DNA of 31,876 nucleotides from JABAAE01 sp036336715 (GCA_036336715.1 JAYZFP010000141.1:1-31876), one strand, 5' to 3'. Counted from the first letter of the stretch, positions 15,875 through 25,318 are shown. The notes: a model not told the origin generated them from the letters alone. Program-made: numbers and translations.

Positions 15875-17173
15875 ATGGTATCCCGAACACTGTCGGTCCT
15901 CTCCGGCTTTTTGAACTATGACTTCTGCCCTTCGTTCAACCAGTACGTCTATTGGCTGAAGCGACCGATTGGCTGGTTGGCTTGTGCGGCTTTTTCATCT
16001 TTGATGATCGGTCTGTTCATCGGTCCCCAGGGGTTCATTCTGATGTGGACTTTCCTGGCATTGATTGCGATCGGATTTGTCTGGCCGTGGATCAGCCTCC
16101 GTTCGGTGAGCTGCGAAATTTCCTTCCTGGAAGCCAGGACATCCGAGGGCAAGGAAACCGTGGCCCAGCTGACCATCCGGAACAGTTGCCCTCTGCCCAT
16201 TTATGGATTGACTGTCGAAGGCAGCTTCCTCCAGGAGATTGTGGACGAAGATGACCTGGTAGCGGTCGGGCTGGAAAAAGTCGCTGGCTGGTGCGTTTCC
16301 ACTTTCAAGTGGAAACTGACACCCCGAAAAAGGGGACAGTTACCCGCCAATGCACCGGTGATTGCCAACGGATTTCCTTTCGGAATCATCAAGTGTTTCC
16401 GCGAACTGGAAATCGAGGACAAGGTGACCGTCTGGCCGGCCAGCGAAAAACTGGAGGGGAAACCGAAGACTTTTTCTTCCTTTTTGAGTGCCGAAGAAAC
16501 GTGGGAAGATCGGGCTGGCAAAGATGGAGAGACCATTGGGGTACGGGAATTCAGGCAGGGCGATTCGATTCGGCACGTTCACTGGTCGAAGACGGCCCAA
16601 CGCAACCGGCTGATTGTCCGGGAATTGCAGACCTGTTCCCGGGAAGCGGTACATATCATTGTCGACCTCGCCGTCTCCAGCCACAGCGGCAACGGGGGCC
16701 AAAGCAGTTTTGAATGGGCGATTCGCACGACCGCTTCCCTGTGCCGACAGCTGCATCAGCACCAGTTCATGATCAAACTGGATTGCGTTGGGTTGCCCGT
16801 TTCGGTTGCCCGGGGCACTTCCAACCGGGAGGGACTGGAAGAAATCCTCGATTTCCTGGCGTTGCTCCCTGAATTTGAACAACTCCGGGAAAACCAGCGG
16901 GATTCTCCGCTGCAGGTGACCAAAGCCCAATTCAGCCCTTCCAGCAGGCTCAAATTCCTGGTCTGCACAGACCGCTCCGGCCTCCAGAAATCGGTGACCC
17001 GGGACGTAAAAAAGATCCAGATTGACTGCCAGGGGTTTGGTTCTGAACCAACCGATAAAAAGACCCAGGGTAGCCGCAGCCAAACAGTGGACTCGCTGGT
17101 TCTTCGTTTGCCTGAGACGGCGGCAGCTGACCTCAAGCAAGGCTGGAATTCGGAATACAGCCACGGGATCTGA
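15875..17173 (+). CDS. DUF58 domain protein
   Basis: The 432-residue protein starts at ATG 15875. Two adjacent membrane helices (about residues 31-70: WLACAAFSSLMIGLFIG and LMWTFLALIAIGFVWPW) are followed by a beta-rich domain. The DUF58 signature comes next: a GVREFRQGDSIRHVHWSKTA run followed by NRLIVRE near residues 222-250. Then comes a VWA-like fold beginning with AVHIIVDLAVSS. DUF58 proteins work with MoxR AAA+ ATPases and transglutaminase-like membrane proteins, and this gene is followed by just those two genes. It ends one base before the next start. Its usual role is inferred to be in assembly or folding of envelope proteins. Confidence 0.93.
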   Translation: MVSRTLSVLSGFLNYDFCPSFNQYVYWLKRPIGWLACAAFSSLMIGLFIGPQGFILMWTFLALIAIGFVWPWISLRSVSCEISFLEARTSEGKETVAQLTIRNSCPLPIYGLTVEGSFLQEIVDEDDLVAVGLEKVAGWCVSTFKWKLTPRKRGQLPANAPVIANGFPFGIIKCFRELEIEDKVTVWPASEKLEGKPKTFSSFLSAEETWEDRAGKDGETIGVREFRQGDSIRHVHWSKTAQRNRLIVRELQTCSREAVHIIVDLAVSSHSGNGGQSSFEWAIRTTASLCRQLHQHQFMIKLDCVGLPVSVARGTSNREGLEEILDFLALLPEFEQLRENQRDSPLQVTKAQFSPSSRLKFLVCTDRSGLQKSVTRDVKKIQIDCQGFGSEPTDKKTQGSRSQTVDSLVLRLPETAAADLKQGWNSEYSHGI

Positions 17174-17174
17174 C

Positions 17175-19502
17175 ATGTCCGGAAGAAAAAAACAATTCTG
17201 GAACGATCTGCCTGGACGGGTTCAGCTGTCCATGGGTTTGCTGGCCGTTGCGGTAGTCCAGTTTTTTCGCCCCGAGAATGCTCCCCTCCTGCTGGTTGCC
17301 GTCGAAACGCTCCTGTACCTCGCCATTCCCGTGCTGCTGCTTTTCTTCTGGGGTCACCGGTTTGATGTCTCCCGTTCTTCGGGGAGCTGGCACCGCAATG
17401 TCCATTTTCAGCTGGTAGGTCTTTTTTATACTCTGGCTCCCCTCGCCAGCCAGGCAGGGATGCGGTCCTTTGGATACGGAGACGCCTATGAACTGGTGGC
17501 CATTCTCTGCGTGCTCAACCTGGCATGGTACTTCACCCTGTTCTCCAAAATCGCCCGTTCCGAGAATGTGGCCTTCATCCTGAACAGTTCCGTGGCCCTG
17601 TTTGTCTGTTTTGCCACCCAGCAGGTTTTGGTTTACCTGATTGCGTTTGTCTACGCGTTGACCGCTCTCTGGTGGCTGGTCGAAAATTACTGGAATCGCC
17701 TGATTCCCAAAAAACTGGACGCCGAAACCCGGTCACTTCCTATCCGGGGCTTTGCATTTGGTTTGACCCTGATCCTGCTGGTGGCTTCGGGTGTGATTGC
17801 CGCCGCAGCAGGCCCGATGAGCAACCTGATTGTGGTCCAGGGCTTCATGCCCTCATCAGGTGGCGAAAACGGCCACGACGACATGTTTGCCCGATCGGGC
17901 GTTGGCGATGGTGACATGCTGACGACCGGCGAAAACGCCACCACGGTTGGCGCAGTCGATACGGATCAGTTTATCGAGGACAAGAAACCGTCGATCTACG
18001 ACGTGGTTTCCGAAAAATACGATGGGCCGGTCAGGGTACGCAAGAAGATGACCTCTGCCCAGTCTCTTGATGCCATCGCCAAGCACGTGCACAAAGTCAA
18101 GAATGCCGAACAGGCTGGCAAGACCTTTCGCACCGTGCGGAAATCGAGGAAGGTTTTTGAACGAGAGCTGGAAGACCGAATTTCGGACGCCCTGTTCTTC
18201 GTGGAAGGCCCGGTTCCCACCCGGTTTCGCGTTGACTGCTTTCACCATTTTGATGGCTGGGACTGGACCAAGTCGGACGTGCGGCCCCCCGCCGAAAAAG
18301 AGACCAACATCGCCCTGGAGACACACCACGAACACACCTGGTTTGTTCTCAAATCCAGCCTGCCGGAATTCATGGCGGGAGAACAGCATCACCGGGTCAA
18401 GATCCTCAGGCTGGAGTCAAGCGCACTGCCGGCTGCTCCGTTTCTGAAAGCCTGGCACATTTTCAAAGTCGACCAGGAGGGGCTCTTCAAGTGGGATGAA
18501 TCGGAGATGATCCGTTTTCGACGTGAGACCATTCCTTCCCAAACCGTCATCGACACCATCAGCCAAAGGGCCAACCTTTATTCCCTGCGAAAAGAGGATT
18601 TTGAGTCGTTTCACCGTCACACAGACCCCAACCTGGCTCAACTGCCCGACAATCCCACCTCGTCCCGAATCCGTGAACTTGCCGATCAGCTGACCCGGGG
18701 AATTTCACCGGGATGGCGTCAGGTCGAAGCGATCACCAATCACCTTCGTCTCCATTTCGAACTGGCGGAGAACCAGGTTCCCGATCCCGATTGCGAGGAC
18801 ACGGTAGGCTGGTTTCTCGAACAGGGAGCAGGACCCTCCTACCTCTTTGCAACCACTGCCGTGCAGCTTTTGCGGGCGGCCGGTTACCAGACCCGCCTTG
18901 CCAGCGGGTTTGTCGTCGAGAAAAAAGACTACGTTCGCAAATCGGGCCAGTCAATTGTGACCCATGAAAACTATCACATGTGGCCAGAAGTCTGTTTCGA
19001 CAGCCAGCACTGGATTCCGGTGGAACCGACTCCGGGTTACACCCAACCGGTCCGATACGGAACGCTCTGGCAGCGGACGGAGAGCCTGGTCCTGGACGCC
19101 ATCCGGTTCGTATTCTCCCATCCCCTGTTATCCGGTGCGGTCCTGTTTCTGTTCATCGCCTTGGTTGTCCTGAGACGTTCCTGGATCGCCTTCCTTTTCT
19201 GGTGCTGCTGGCTGGCAATGACCTTTTGCGGACCTGGAACGAGACTCAGGCAGACCCGTCAACTGATCGACGCCCGTCTTTGGCTGTTCGGAGTTCCCCG
19301 GCCATCGTTCGTGGTGATCCGGAACTGGTTCCGAAAAATTGACAGCGACTTACCGGATGAATTTTTCAGATTCTGGAACCAAAGACAATTCGGCAATTCT
19401 GTCCAACCCGAAGCCCAACAGGTTGAACGGGCTTGTCGGGTCATTGTTTCCAGGTTGAGCCCGGCCAAAATCCGGGAATTCGTACTTCAACAAAATGATT
19501 GA
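17175..19502 (+). CDS. membrane-bound transglutaminase-like protein (TgpA/DUF3488 type) with Ser at the catalytic Cys position
   Basis: The start is ATG 17175, one base after the DUF58 stop; the frame upstream overlaps DUF58. The 775-residue protein has about six or seven N-terminal membrane helices (to about residue 215), a periplasmic region of about 400 residues and then two further helices (near 655-690). The transglutaminase core lies near 520-620: GAGPSYLFATTAVQLLRAAG, then YHMWPEV (His 601), then WIPVEPTPGY (Glu 617). In active relatives the first block reads GxCxxFA. Here the position aligned with Cys is Ser 555 and the Asp is Glu. I recall the same Ser in other planctomycete relatives, so this may be a lineage form rather than damage. 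Its stop overlaps the MoxR start by 8 bases. Confidence 0.88.
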   Translation: MSGRKKQFWNDLPGRVQLSMGLLAVAVVQFFRPENAPLLLVAVETLLYLAIPVLLLFFWGHRFDVSRSSGSWHRNVHFQLVGLFYTLAPLASQAGMRSFGYGDAYELVAILCVLNLAWYFTLFSKIARSENVAFILNSSVALFVCFATQQVLVYLIAFVYALTALWWLVENYWNRLIPKKLDAETRSLPIRGFAFGLTLILLVASGVIAAAAGPMSNLIVVQGFMPSSGGENGHDDMFARSGVGDGDMLTTGENATTVGAVDTDQFIEDKKPSIYDVVSEKYDGPVRVRKKMTSAQSLDAIAKHVHKVKNAEQAGKTFRTVRKSRKVFERELEDRISDALFFVEGPVPTRFRVDCFHHFDGWDWTKSDVRPPAEKETNIALETHHEHTWFVLKSSLPEFMAGEQHHRVKILRLESSALPAAPFLKAWHIFKVDQEGLFKWDESEMIRFRRETIPSQTVIDTISQRANLYSLRKEDFESFHRHTDPNLAQLPDNPTSSRIRELADQLTRGISPGWRQVEAITNHLRLHFELAENQVPDPDCEDTVGWFLEQGAGPSYLFATTAVQLLRAAGYQTRLASGFVVEKKDYVRKSGQSIVTHENYHMWPEVCFDSQHWIPVEPTPGYTQPVRYGTLWQRTESLVLDAIRFVFSHPLLSGAVLFLFIALVVLRRSWIAFLFWCCWLAMTFCGPGTRLRQTRQLIDARLWLFGVPRPSFVVIRNWFRKIDSDLPDEFFRFWNQRQFGNSVQPEAQQVERACRVIVSRLSPAKIREFVLQQND

Positions 19503-20460
19503 AATGAACCCCATCACCGAATCCACTGAAACATCCGACATCAGCCAGCGCATTGGTCCCTTGCGGGATCAACTGAACCGGACGCTGGTTGGGAAAGAGG
19601 ACGTGGTAGAACTGATCCTTACCTGCCTGATTGCCCGGGGGCATCTCCTGTTTGATGACCTGCCCGGACTGGGAAAGACAACCATTGCCAAGGCCCTTGC
19701 CCAGTCCCTTGGAGGTAGGTTTTCCAGGGTTCAGTGCACCCCGGACCTGCTACCCACGGATATCACCGGCTTCAACATCTTCGACCAGAAGAACCACTCT
19801 TTTGAATTCCAGGAGGGTCCGGTTTTCACCGACCTGCTGCTGGCAGATGAAATCAACCGGGCGACTCCCCGTACGCAAAGCGCGCTTTTCGAGGCAATGG
19901 CCGAAAGACAGGTGACGGTCGACAACCAGACGCTCCCGCTGCCACCCTCTTTCATGGTCATCGCAACACAGAATCCGGTCGAAAGCCATGGAGCTTACCC
20001 CCTGCCGGAAGCCCAGCTGGACCGTTTCGCGATGAAGCTGAACATCGGTTACCCGCAGCGGCAGGACGAAATCGTGATGCTGGGTAATTCCGTGGGTTTC
20101 GTGGATGATTCCGATCCGCTGGAAACGGTACTGGATCTGAATGAACTTCGCACCATTCAAACCAGCGTTGCCAACGTCGAGGTCTGCGAAGCCGTACGGG
20201 CCTACCTGGTGGACCTGGGATCCGCTACCCGCAATCACCCGGATGTGGAACTCGGCCTGAGTCCACGTGGCCTGTTGCTCTGGTTACGGGTTGCCCAGGC
20301 ATGGGCGGCTTTGGCTGGCCGGGGTTTCGTGATTCCGGATGACATCCAGGCCGTTGCCACCCCTGTCCTTGGCCTCAGGATCAAGGGATCCCAGTCCGCT
20401 GCCGGCGTCCTGATCAGTGAGATTATCGAGTCGGTATCCGTCCCCAACGAAAGCAGGTAA
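19495..20460 (+). CDS. MoxR-family AAA+ ATPase
   Basis: The protein has 321 residues from ATG 19495 (ATG 19504 is also possible). Walker A is DLPGLGKTTIAKAL (about residues 55-68) and Walker B LLLADEINR (114-122), followed by the MoxR pattern ATPRTQSALFEAMAERQVT. Sensor-like IATQNPVES and LPEAQLDRFAMKL follow, and the C-terminal lid contains LGLSPRGLLLWLRVAQAWAA. MoxR ATPases act as chaperone-like partners of VWA/DUF58 proteins. The gene overlaps the transglutaminase-like gene upstream by 8 bases and is followed after 6 bases by the lipoprotein gene. In many bacteria the MoxR gene comes first in the cluster; here it comes third. Confidence 0.96.
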   Translation: MIEMNPITESTETSDISQRIGPLRDQLNRTLVGKEDVVELILTCLIARGHLLFDDLPGLGKTTIAKALAQSLGGRFSRVQCTPDLLPTDITGFNIFDQKNHSFEFQEGPVFTDLLLADEINRATPRTQSALFEAMAERQVTVDNQTLPLPPSFMVIATQNPVESHGAYPLPEAQLDRFAMKLNIGYPQRQDEIVMLGNSVGFVDDSDPLETVLDLNELRTIQTSVANVEVCEAVRAYLVDLGSATRNHPDVELGLSPRGLLLWLRVAQAWAALAGRGFVIPDDIQAVATPVLGLRIKGSQSAAGVLISEIIESVSVPNESR

Positions 20461-20466
20461 TTGAAG

Positions 20467-21126
20467 ATGAACCTCCAGACTTTTTTCTGCCTCTCGAAAC
20501 TGGCTGGCTGCCGCCACCTGTTTTTTTGCCGTGGCTGGCTCGTTGTTTTCACGCTCTCCTGCGCTGCTCTCGCTTTACCCGGCTGCTCGAATCCTGCGGC
20601 CACCGGACCTGAGGGTGACTCTGCAAAGCCAAAACTTCCCAAAATGAAATTTCACCGTCCGAAAACAGCGGAGCTTGCCGTCAAGCGTTTGCGGGAACTG
20701 CACACCGCGATTGACTCGGATTTGGACATGCCACAGCCGACTTCTTTCTCCGTACTGGAAATCATTCACGGTGAGGGCAAAAGCGCCCATTCCCATTTCT
20801 TCCTGGAATCCAGATACAAACCGGAAGACGAAGACCACCACCACGAGGGAATGAAGACCTCCAAAAAAGTCCACCAGGTCCAAATTGACGCACTGACCGA
20901 GATGAAGGACATTGTATCGTGGCTTCCCAATATCGCCGCCGGTGCCAACCTTGCGGAAGCCAAATGGAACGAGGTGAATTCGGAGTCGAATTCGATGGAG
21001 GATCTGTTTGAAAAGCAGATTACCCCGGCTGGATCGATCGACCTGAAGCGACAGGCCTATCGCAAAAATGCCAAAACCATCCAGGACTGTATCGCCCGCC
21101 TCGAAACCGCCATCGAATCGTCCTGA
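20467..21126 (+). CDS. His-containing lipoprotein, planctomycete type
   Basis: The start ATG 20467 is six bases after the MoxR stop; a TTG at 20461 is an alternative. The 219-residue product has an unusually long signal region (about 40 residues) with the hydrophobic core WLVVFTLSCAALAL and the lipobox ALPGC. The mature protein is polar. It contains PKTAELAVKRLRELH, a stretch with His (HSHFFLES, then EDEDHHHEGMKT), and a helical C-terminal half with EMKDIVSWLPNIAAGANL. I recall planctomycete lipoproteins with a comparable IVxWLPxxAAxxxL segment but no assigned function. The His/acid patch suggests metal binding. The permease gene starts 15 bases downstream, so this could be its extracytoplasmic partner. 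Confidence 0.8.
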   Translation: MNLQTFFCLSKLAGCRHLFFCRGWLVVFTLSCAALALPGCSNPAATGPEGDSAKPKLPKMKFHRPKTAELAVKRLRELHTAIDSDLDMPQPTSFSVLEIIHGEGKSAHSHFFLESRYKPEDEDHHHEGMKTSKKVHQVQIDALTEMKDIVSWLPNIAAGANLAEAKWNEVNSESNSMEDLFEKQITPAGSIDLKRQAYRKNAKTIQDCIARLETAIESS

Positions 21127-21141
21127 AAACGGGAAAGCAAA

Positions 21142-22692
21142 ATGCTGGAACATTACTTGGCCTGTGGATACCTGAGGGGCTGCCAGGTCCTGATCAATGC
21201 GGCAATCTGGATCGCCGTGGGTTGCTTTATCGCCGGCGTTTTCAAACGCATGCTGGGGCCTTCCAAAACCAGGATGCTGTTCGGCGAAGGCACCCGTTAC
21301 GGACTGCTCATCGGTTGGCTGGTTGGCATGCTGTTGCCCGTCTGTTCCCTGGGTGTCATTCCGGTGGTCCGCGAAATGCACCGGGTCGGAATCAAGGGCG
21401 GCACCATCATCGCATTCGGACTGACCGCCCCGCTCTTCAACCCGATTTCCGTGCTTTACGGGCTGACCCTGTCGGACCCGATAGCAATCCTGGTGTTTAC
21501 TTTTTCCGCTTTGGTGATCGTCACCTCTCTCGGATTCGCCTGGGACCTGATTTTCCCGAAGCGGGACGATCCTCCCGAGGATCCCGAACTTCCCACGGTG
21601 GGCATGCAACGTTCGGTGGCCCTGCTGGACAGCACCAGTCGGGAGCTGCTCGGGCCGACACTTGTTTTTTTATTGATCGGAATCACCGGCTCGGTGCTGC
21701 TGGCGATGCTGGTGCCCAAGGGGGCCCTGCAGGCTGAAACAGAACCGGACAAGTTCTTTGCCCCGGTCGTGATGAGCTTTGTCATGACACCCGTTTATGC
21801 CACCCCGCTCCAGGCCATGGGGCAAATCGGAAGCATGTTTCAGCATGGCAATTCGGTAGGAGCCGCTTTTTCACTTTTGATCCTCGGGGCAGGTGCCAAT
21901 ATCGGACTGCTGACCTGGTTCGCCGCAGCCTTCGGAATCAAGCGGGTCTTCCTGTTCCTGGGAATGCTGATTTCCATCACCGTCATCCTGGCATACTGCA
22001 TGGACAAACCGCTGTATCCCAAAGGGGTTCAGCCTTCCGGCCACACCCATGCCTTTGACATTTACACCCACCCCTTTACACCCAACCAAGAGGATCAGCT
22101 CCAAACCGCCAGCCTGCAACTTACTGACTTTCGTGCGAAAAATGATTTCGGAACCAGTTATCTCCTGGTGGCGCTTGTCTTGATGGCCCTGACATTTTCC
22201 CTGGTGCGCACCTTTGTCGACCTCGAAAAATGGTATGTCGTCAAGAAGGAAACCAAGGGAGGATTCGACATCATCCTGCCTGGCTGGTTTCTGGGGGGGA
22301 CGACGATTGTTTCCCTCGTGGTTGCCAGTGTGATCGGCACCTACCTTTATTACCCGCCTGCACACCAGCTTCTTTCCGAGTTGCGGGAGTACAATGCCAA
22401 TTGCGTCATCGCCTCCAAGTCAAAAGACTGGGAAGGGGTCAAGAAGTGGGTCCCCTACTGTGAGGACCTTTCGAGACGCCTTGAAGTGGGAGTCTTTCTA
22501 CGCGAGGGCAGTGTTTCCGAATTTCGCTCCACCGTCGCTGCCAACTACCGGGAAAACCTGGACACGCTGCGCGACGCAATCGAAGTACAAAATTACCACG
22601 AAAGTGATGAGCTGGGCCAACAGGTGGCCAATTCCTACATGCAGCTCAGCAGAGCTTTCCGCAAGCAGAAACCCGCTGACGATGAAGAGTGA
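21142..22692 (+). CDS. ArsP/DUF318-type permease
   Basis: The 516-residue membrane protein begins at ATG 21142 after GGGAAAGC. Its first 300 residues match the predicted-permease family PF03773 (ArsP_1 / DUF318): a helix with LLIGWLVGMLLPVCSLGVIP (Cys 68), then REMHRVGIKGGTIIAFGLTA and PLFNPISVLYGLTLSDP. Known members export organoarsenicals, but most are uncharacterised. Where ArsP has CSCG, only the first Cys is kept here. A loop with GHTHAFDIYTHPF (near 301-313) follows. Two more membrane helices (about 337-357 and 382-402) and a helical soluble tail of about 110 residues extend the usual length. The gene is the last in a five-gene block with MoxR, DUF58 and the His-rich lipoprotein. It is convergent with the ABC permease, 15 bases apart. 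Confidence 0.88.
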   Translation: MLEHYLACGYLRGCQVLINAAIWIAVGCFIAGVFKRMLGPSKTRMLFGEGTRYGLLIGWLVGMLLPVCSLGVIPVVREMHRVGIKGGTIIAFGLTAPLFNPISVLYGLTLSDPIAILVFTFSALVIVTSLGFAWDLIFPKRDDPPEDPELPTVGMQRSVALLDSTSRELLGPTLVFLLIGITGSVLLAMLVPKGALQAETEPDKFFAPVVMSFVMTPVYATPLQAMGQIGSMFQHGNSVGAAFSLLILGAGANIGLLTWFAAAFGIKRVFLFLGMLISITVILAYCMDKPLYPKGVQPSGHTHAFDIYTHPFTPNQEDQLQTASLQLTDFRAKNDFGTSYLLVALVLMALTFSLVRTFVDLEKWYVVKKETKGGFDIILPGWFLGGTTIVSLVVASVIGTYLYYPPAHQLLSELREYNANCVIASKSKDWEGVKKWVPYCEDLSRRLEVGVFLREGSVSEFRSTVAANYRENLDTLRDAIEVQNYHESDELGQQVANSYMQLSRAFRKQKPADDEE

Positions 22693-22707
22693 AGAACCAG
22701 CCAGGCC

Positions 22708-24042
22708 TCAGGCACGCCGTGCCATTCGCTGAAAGACGCGACCGCCGACCGATAACCCGAGGATTCCGATCATCAGCAGGACGCTGCATGGCCCGAGCAT
22801 TTCGGACCAGCTGAATTCACGCCAAACGGCCCCTTCGATGGCGAGAATCGCCCAGCGAACCGGGCTGACCACGCTCAGTCCACGCATCCAGCCCGGCATG
22901 AACATTACCGGGATCATGCAGCCGCCGAGCATCGCCATGACCATGTTGATGGCCCACCCGGCACCGTTAACGGATTGCTCTGTCTTCCCCAGGACCGACA
23001 TCAACATCATCAGGCCGACAAAACAGAACGAAACGCATGCGGCCGCCATTGCCAACATGGAATAGCTGTGGGGCCGCATCCCCAACGACAGGCCCAGCAC
23101 CGTCATCAGCAGGATCACGGAAATCACTGCAAGAAAGCAGCCCAACGCCTTGCCCCCCACAATTTCCCACCCTGAAACGGGAGCCACCTGCAAACGGGTC
23201 AAGGTACCCTGCGTCCTTTCCTGTGCCACCGAGGCTGCAAACCCGGCGCTGCAGGCCAGCACGCCCCACAGCATGGCCTGGGGAAAACTGATATCCCATT
23301 TCGACTTCAACTTCCTGATCTGACCACGCTGGCTCGCGGGATCCGGTTCACCGGTCACAACGACCGATTCCAGGCGGGCAAGGGAAAACCCGCCACCCCC
23401 GGATGAGACGTCTGCCGTGCCGTCGCCAGCATTCTGAAGGGCCCCCATGCTGTCGACCAAAGTTTCCACGGAACCAAGGAAACTGTTGATCAACAATCGG
23501 TTCGCCTCACTGACAGAAGTGTCTTTTTTCAATTGCTGGCGGGATTTTTCAAGCAGGTCTTTCATCAGTCCCGGGTCCTGTAAACGGGCGCGTGTCAGCT
23601 CACCCATCGCCTCCATGATCATTCCCTGCAGCATGGCCGATTCAGCGGCCCTCGAGGGATCCACACCCATTTGGATTGTCGGAGCTTCACCCCAGAAAAC
23701 TCCGGCCCTCTCCGCAAAACCTTTTTCGACAACCAGCAGGGCAACCCGCTGCCCCTTGCGAACGCTCCGCCTGGCAGCGGACAGATTCTCGCACTCAACC
23801 AGTTCGACCTTCCCCCCTTCCCTAAGAAGATCGAAAAACTTTTGCGACTGGGAACTGCGATCCTGATCCAGGTAGCCGATGCTGATCCTGGATTGACCGT
23901 CAGAGGACGGCTTCATGTTTCCCATGATCGCCCCGAAGAACAGGCCCATCAGAACCGGAAAACCGATAATAAAAAACGCATGCATCCTGTCACGAAGAAG
24001 GAGCTTCAGGTCCTTGAACGCAATCCTGACCATTCGATTCAT
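22708..24042 (-). CDS. ABC-2 type transporter permease
   Basis: The 444-residue product begins MNRMVRIAFKDLKLLLRD, followed by a first membrane helix (AFFIIGFPVLMGLFFGAIMG, about 22-41). A large extracytoplasmic region follows (about 45-250), with YLDQDRSSQSQ, a Gly-rich patch (SSGGGGF) and many charged residues. Five further helices begin near residue 255, after which the family pattern AQERTQGTLTRLQVAPVSGWEI is seen. This is the architecture of the ABC-2 exporters in the NatB/YhgE-like group, which move drugs, lipids or sodium. It overlaps the ATPase gene by ATGA (24039-24042), so the two form one transporter. Substrate unknown. It ends 15 bases from the convergent permease gene; I found no clear terminator between them. 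Confidence 0.92.
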   Translation of the reverse strand: MNRMVRIAFKDLKLLLRDRMHAFFIIGFPVLMGLFFGAIMGNMKPSSDGQSRISIGYLDQDRSSQSQKFFDLLREGGKVELVECENLSAARRSVRKGQRVALLVVEKGFAERAGVFWGEAPTIQMGVDPSRAAESAMLQGMIMEAMGELTRARLQDPGLMKDLLEKSRQQLKKDTSVSEANRLLINSFLGSVETLVDSMGALQNAGDGTADVSSGGGGFSLARLESVVVTGEPDPASQRGQIRKLKSKWDISFPQAMLWGVLACSAGFAASVAQERTQGTLTRLQVAPVSGWEIVGGKALGCFLAVISVILLMTVLGLSLGMRPHSYSMLAMAAACVSFCFVGLMMLMSVLGKTEQSVNGAGWAINMVMAMLGGCMIPVMFMPGWMRGLSVVSPVRWAILAIEGAVWREFSWSEMLGPCSVLLMIGILGLSVGGRVFQRMARRA

Positions 24043-24953
24043 TGGTCGCGAAGACTCCTTCCTGTCAGGGAGAGAAATACGGACTCCAGATCCGGTTGTT
24101 TGATCTGCAGTGCCTGAAAGACCACCCCCTGTGCTGTCAGTCTGGCAACTTCTTCCAGGGGTCTTCCTGACTCGAATCGAATCGAATTGCCGTCGAGCGT
24201 AACAGCTGTCAGCCCGTCGATGGCACCCGGATCAACGGTTTGCATCAATTCGCCCGTGACAACCGACTTTCCCCCATGTTGACCAATCAGTCCTTCCACC
24301 GAATCCAGCGCCAGGAGTCTTCCCTCGTCCAGAATCGCAACCCGATCACACAGCCTCTGGGCCTCTTCCATCAGGTGGGTGGTATATAGCAGGGTCATTC
24401 CCTGTTGCTGCAATTCCGCAACGGCCTGGTAGATATGATTACGGGATTGTGGATCGACACCGACTGTTGGTTCGTCCAACAGAAGGATCCCGGGCTCGTG
24501 AATCAGGGCAACCGCGATATTCAAACGGCGTTTCATCCCGCCCGAAAAAGTCCTGACGCGGTCATGACGCCGATCCCCAAGCTGCGAGAAACCGAGCGCC
24601 CATTCGACCCGGTCAGCCAGGTGGTCGGCGGCCAAACCGTACATCTGCCCAAAAAAGACCAAGTTCTCTTTTGCCGTCAGGTTTTCATACAGGGCAAGCG
24701 TCTGGGGAGCGACACCAATCCGGGTTCGAACGCCCGGATCGACCGGCGAACCTCCCCGGTTTTCCGGATCGCCAATCTCAACGCAACCGCTGTCCGGGTT
24801 CAACAGGCCGATCAACATGCTGATGGTAGTTGTTTTGCCAGCTCCATTGGGCCCCAGCAGGCCAAACGTTTCCCCGGCAGCAATTTCAAAACTCAGCCCG
24901 TCAACTGCCGGGCGTGTGGCAAATTTTTTTTGCAGATTCCGTGCTTTGATCAT
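24039..24953 (-). CDS. ABC transporter ATP-binding protein
   Basis: The 304-residue protein carries Walker A GLLGPNGAGKTTT (residues 31-43), a Q-loop Gln near 84, the signature TFSGGMKRRLNIAVAL (135-150), Walker B ILLLDEPTVGVDP (156-168) and the H-loop His near 193 (YTTHLMEEAQ). The C-terminal extension after about residue 215 is the extra domain of DrrA/NatA-type export ATPases. It hydrolyses ATP in the cytoplasm to drive the membrane partner encoded next. The start ATG at 24951-24953 has no clear Shine-Dalgarno site. It lies divergent from the LamG/cytochrome gene, 377 bases away. Confidence 0.95.
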   Translation of the reverse strand: MIKARNLQKKFATRPAVDGLSFEIAAGETFGLLGPNGAGKTTTISMLIGLLNPDSGCVEIGDPENRGGSPVDPGVRTRIGVAPQTLALYENLTAKENLVFFGQMYGLAADHLADRVEWALGFSQLGDRRHDRVRTFSGGMKRRLNIAVALIHEPGILLLDEPTVGVDPQSRNHIYQAVAELQQQGMTLLYTTHLMEEAQRLCDRVAILDEGRLLALDSVEGLIGQHGGKSVVTGELMQTVDPGAIDGLTAVTLDGNSIRFESGRPLEEVARLTAQGVVFQALQIKQPDLESVFLSLTGRSLRDQ

Positions 24954-25257
24954 TCGAGATTCAGAAATCCAATCGTGACCATCCTGGAGGGAATGCCATC
25001 GTATTCGCTACCCGGTTTCCGATCTTGGAGCCTTTTGCGTTGGCGAAAGGAAATCGGCTGAATGGGTGGATGCAGCTCACGGAATCACCCCAAGCGGAAT
25101 GCCTGACAGATCCCGATCAGGAAACTCTAACAGTTCGAGTTCGATGGCCCAAGGGTCCCCAGCTGCACCCTTATTGGAAGCCAGGGCCAAAACTTCGTAC
25201 AGGGGACCGGTTCCGGCCAAAGCATGGCAACCTGGCTTCCATGGATCTCTTGATGCC

Positions 25258-25286
25258 ACCCGGGGCCCCGTTATTGGCCCCCGGGT
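25258..25286. repeat. GC-rich inverted repeat
   Basis: ACCCGGGGCC and GGCCCCCGGGT flank an eight-base loop and pair with a single one-base bulge. No T-run follows on either strand, so it is not an obvious intrinsic terminator. It sits about 30 bases upstream of the TATAAT of the next gene. Confidence 0.6.
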
Positions 25287-25318
25287 AACCCAATCGCTCA
25301 TGGCATGCGTGGGCCGGT

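Noticed and set aside
20575..21609. 344-codon minus-strand open frame with His-rich translation
   Set aside because: Antisense to the lipoprotein and permease genes, both of which have strong signatures; the His content reflects the opposite strand's codons.
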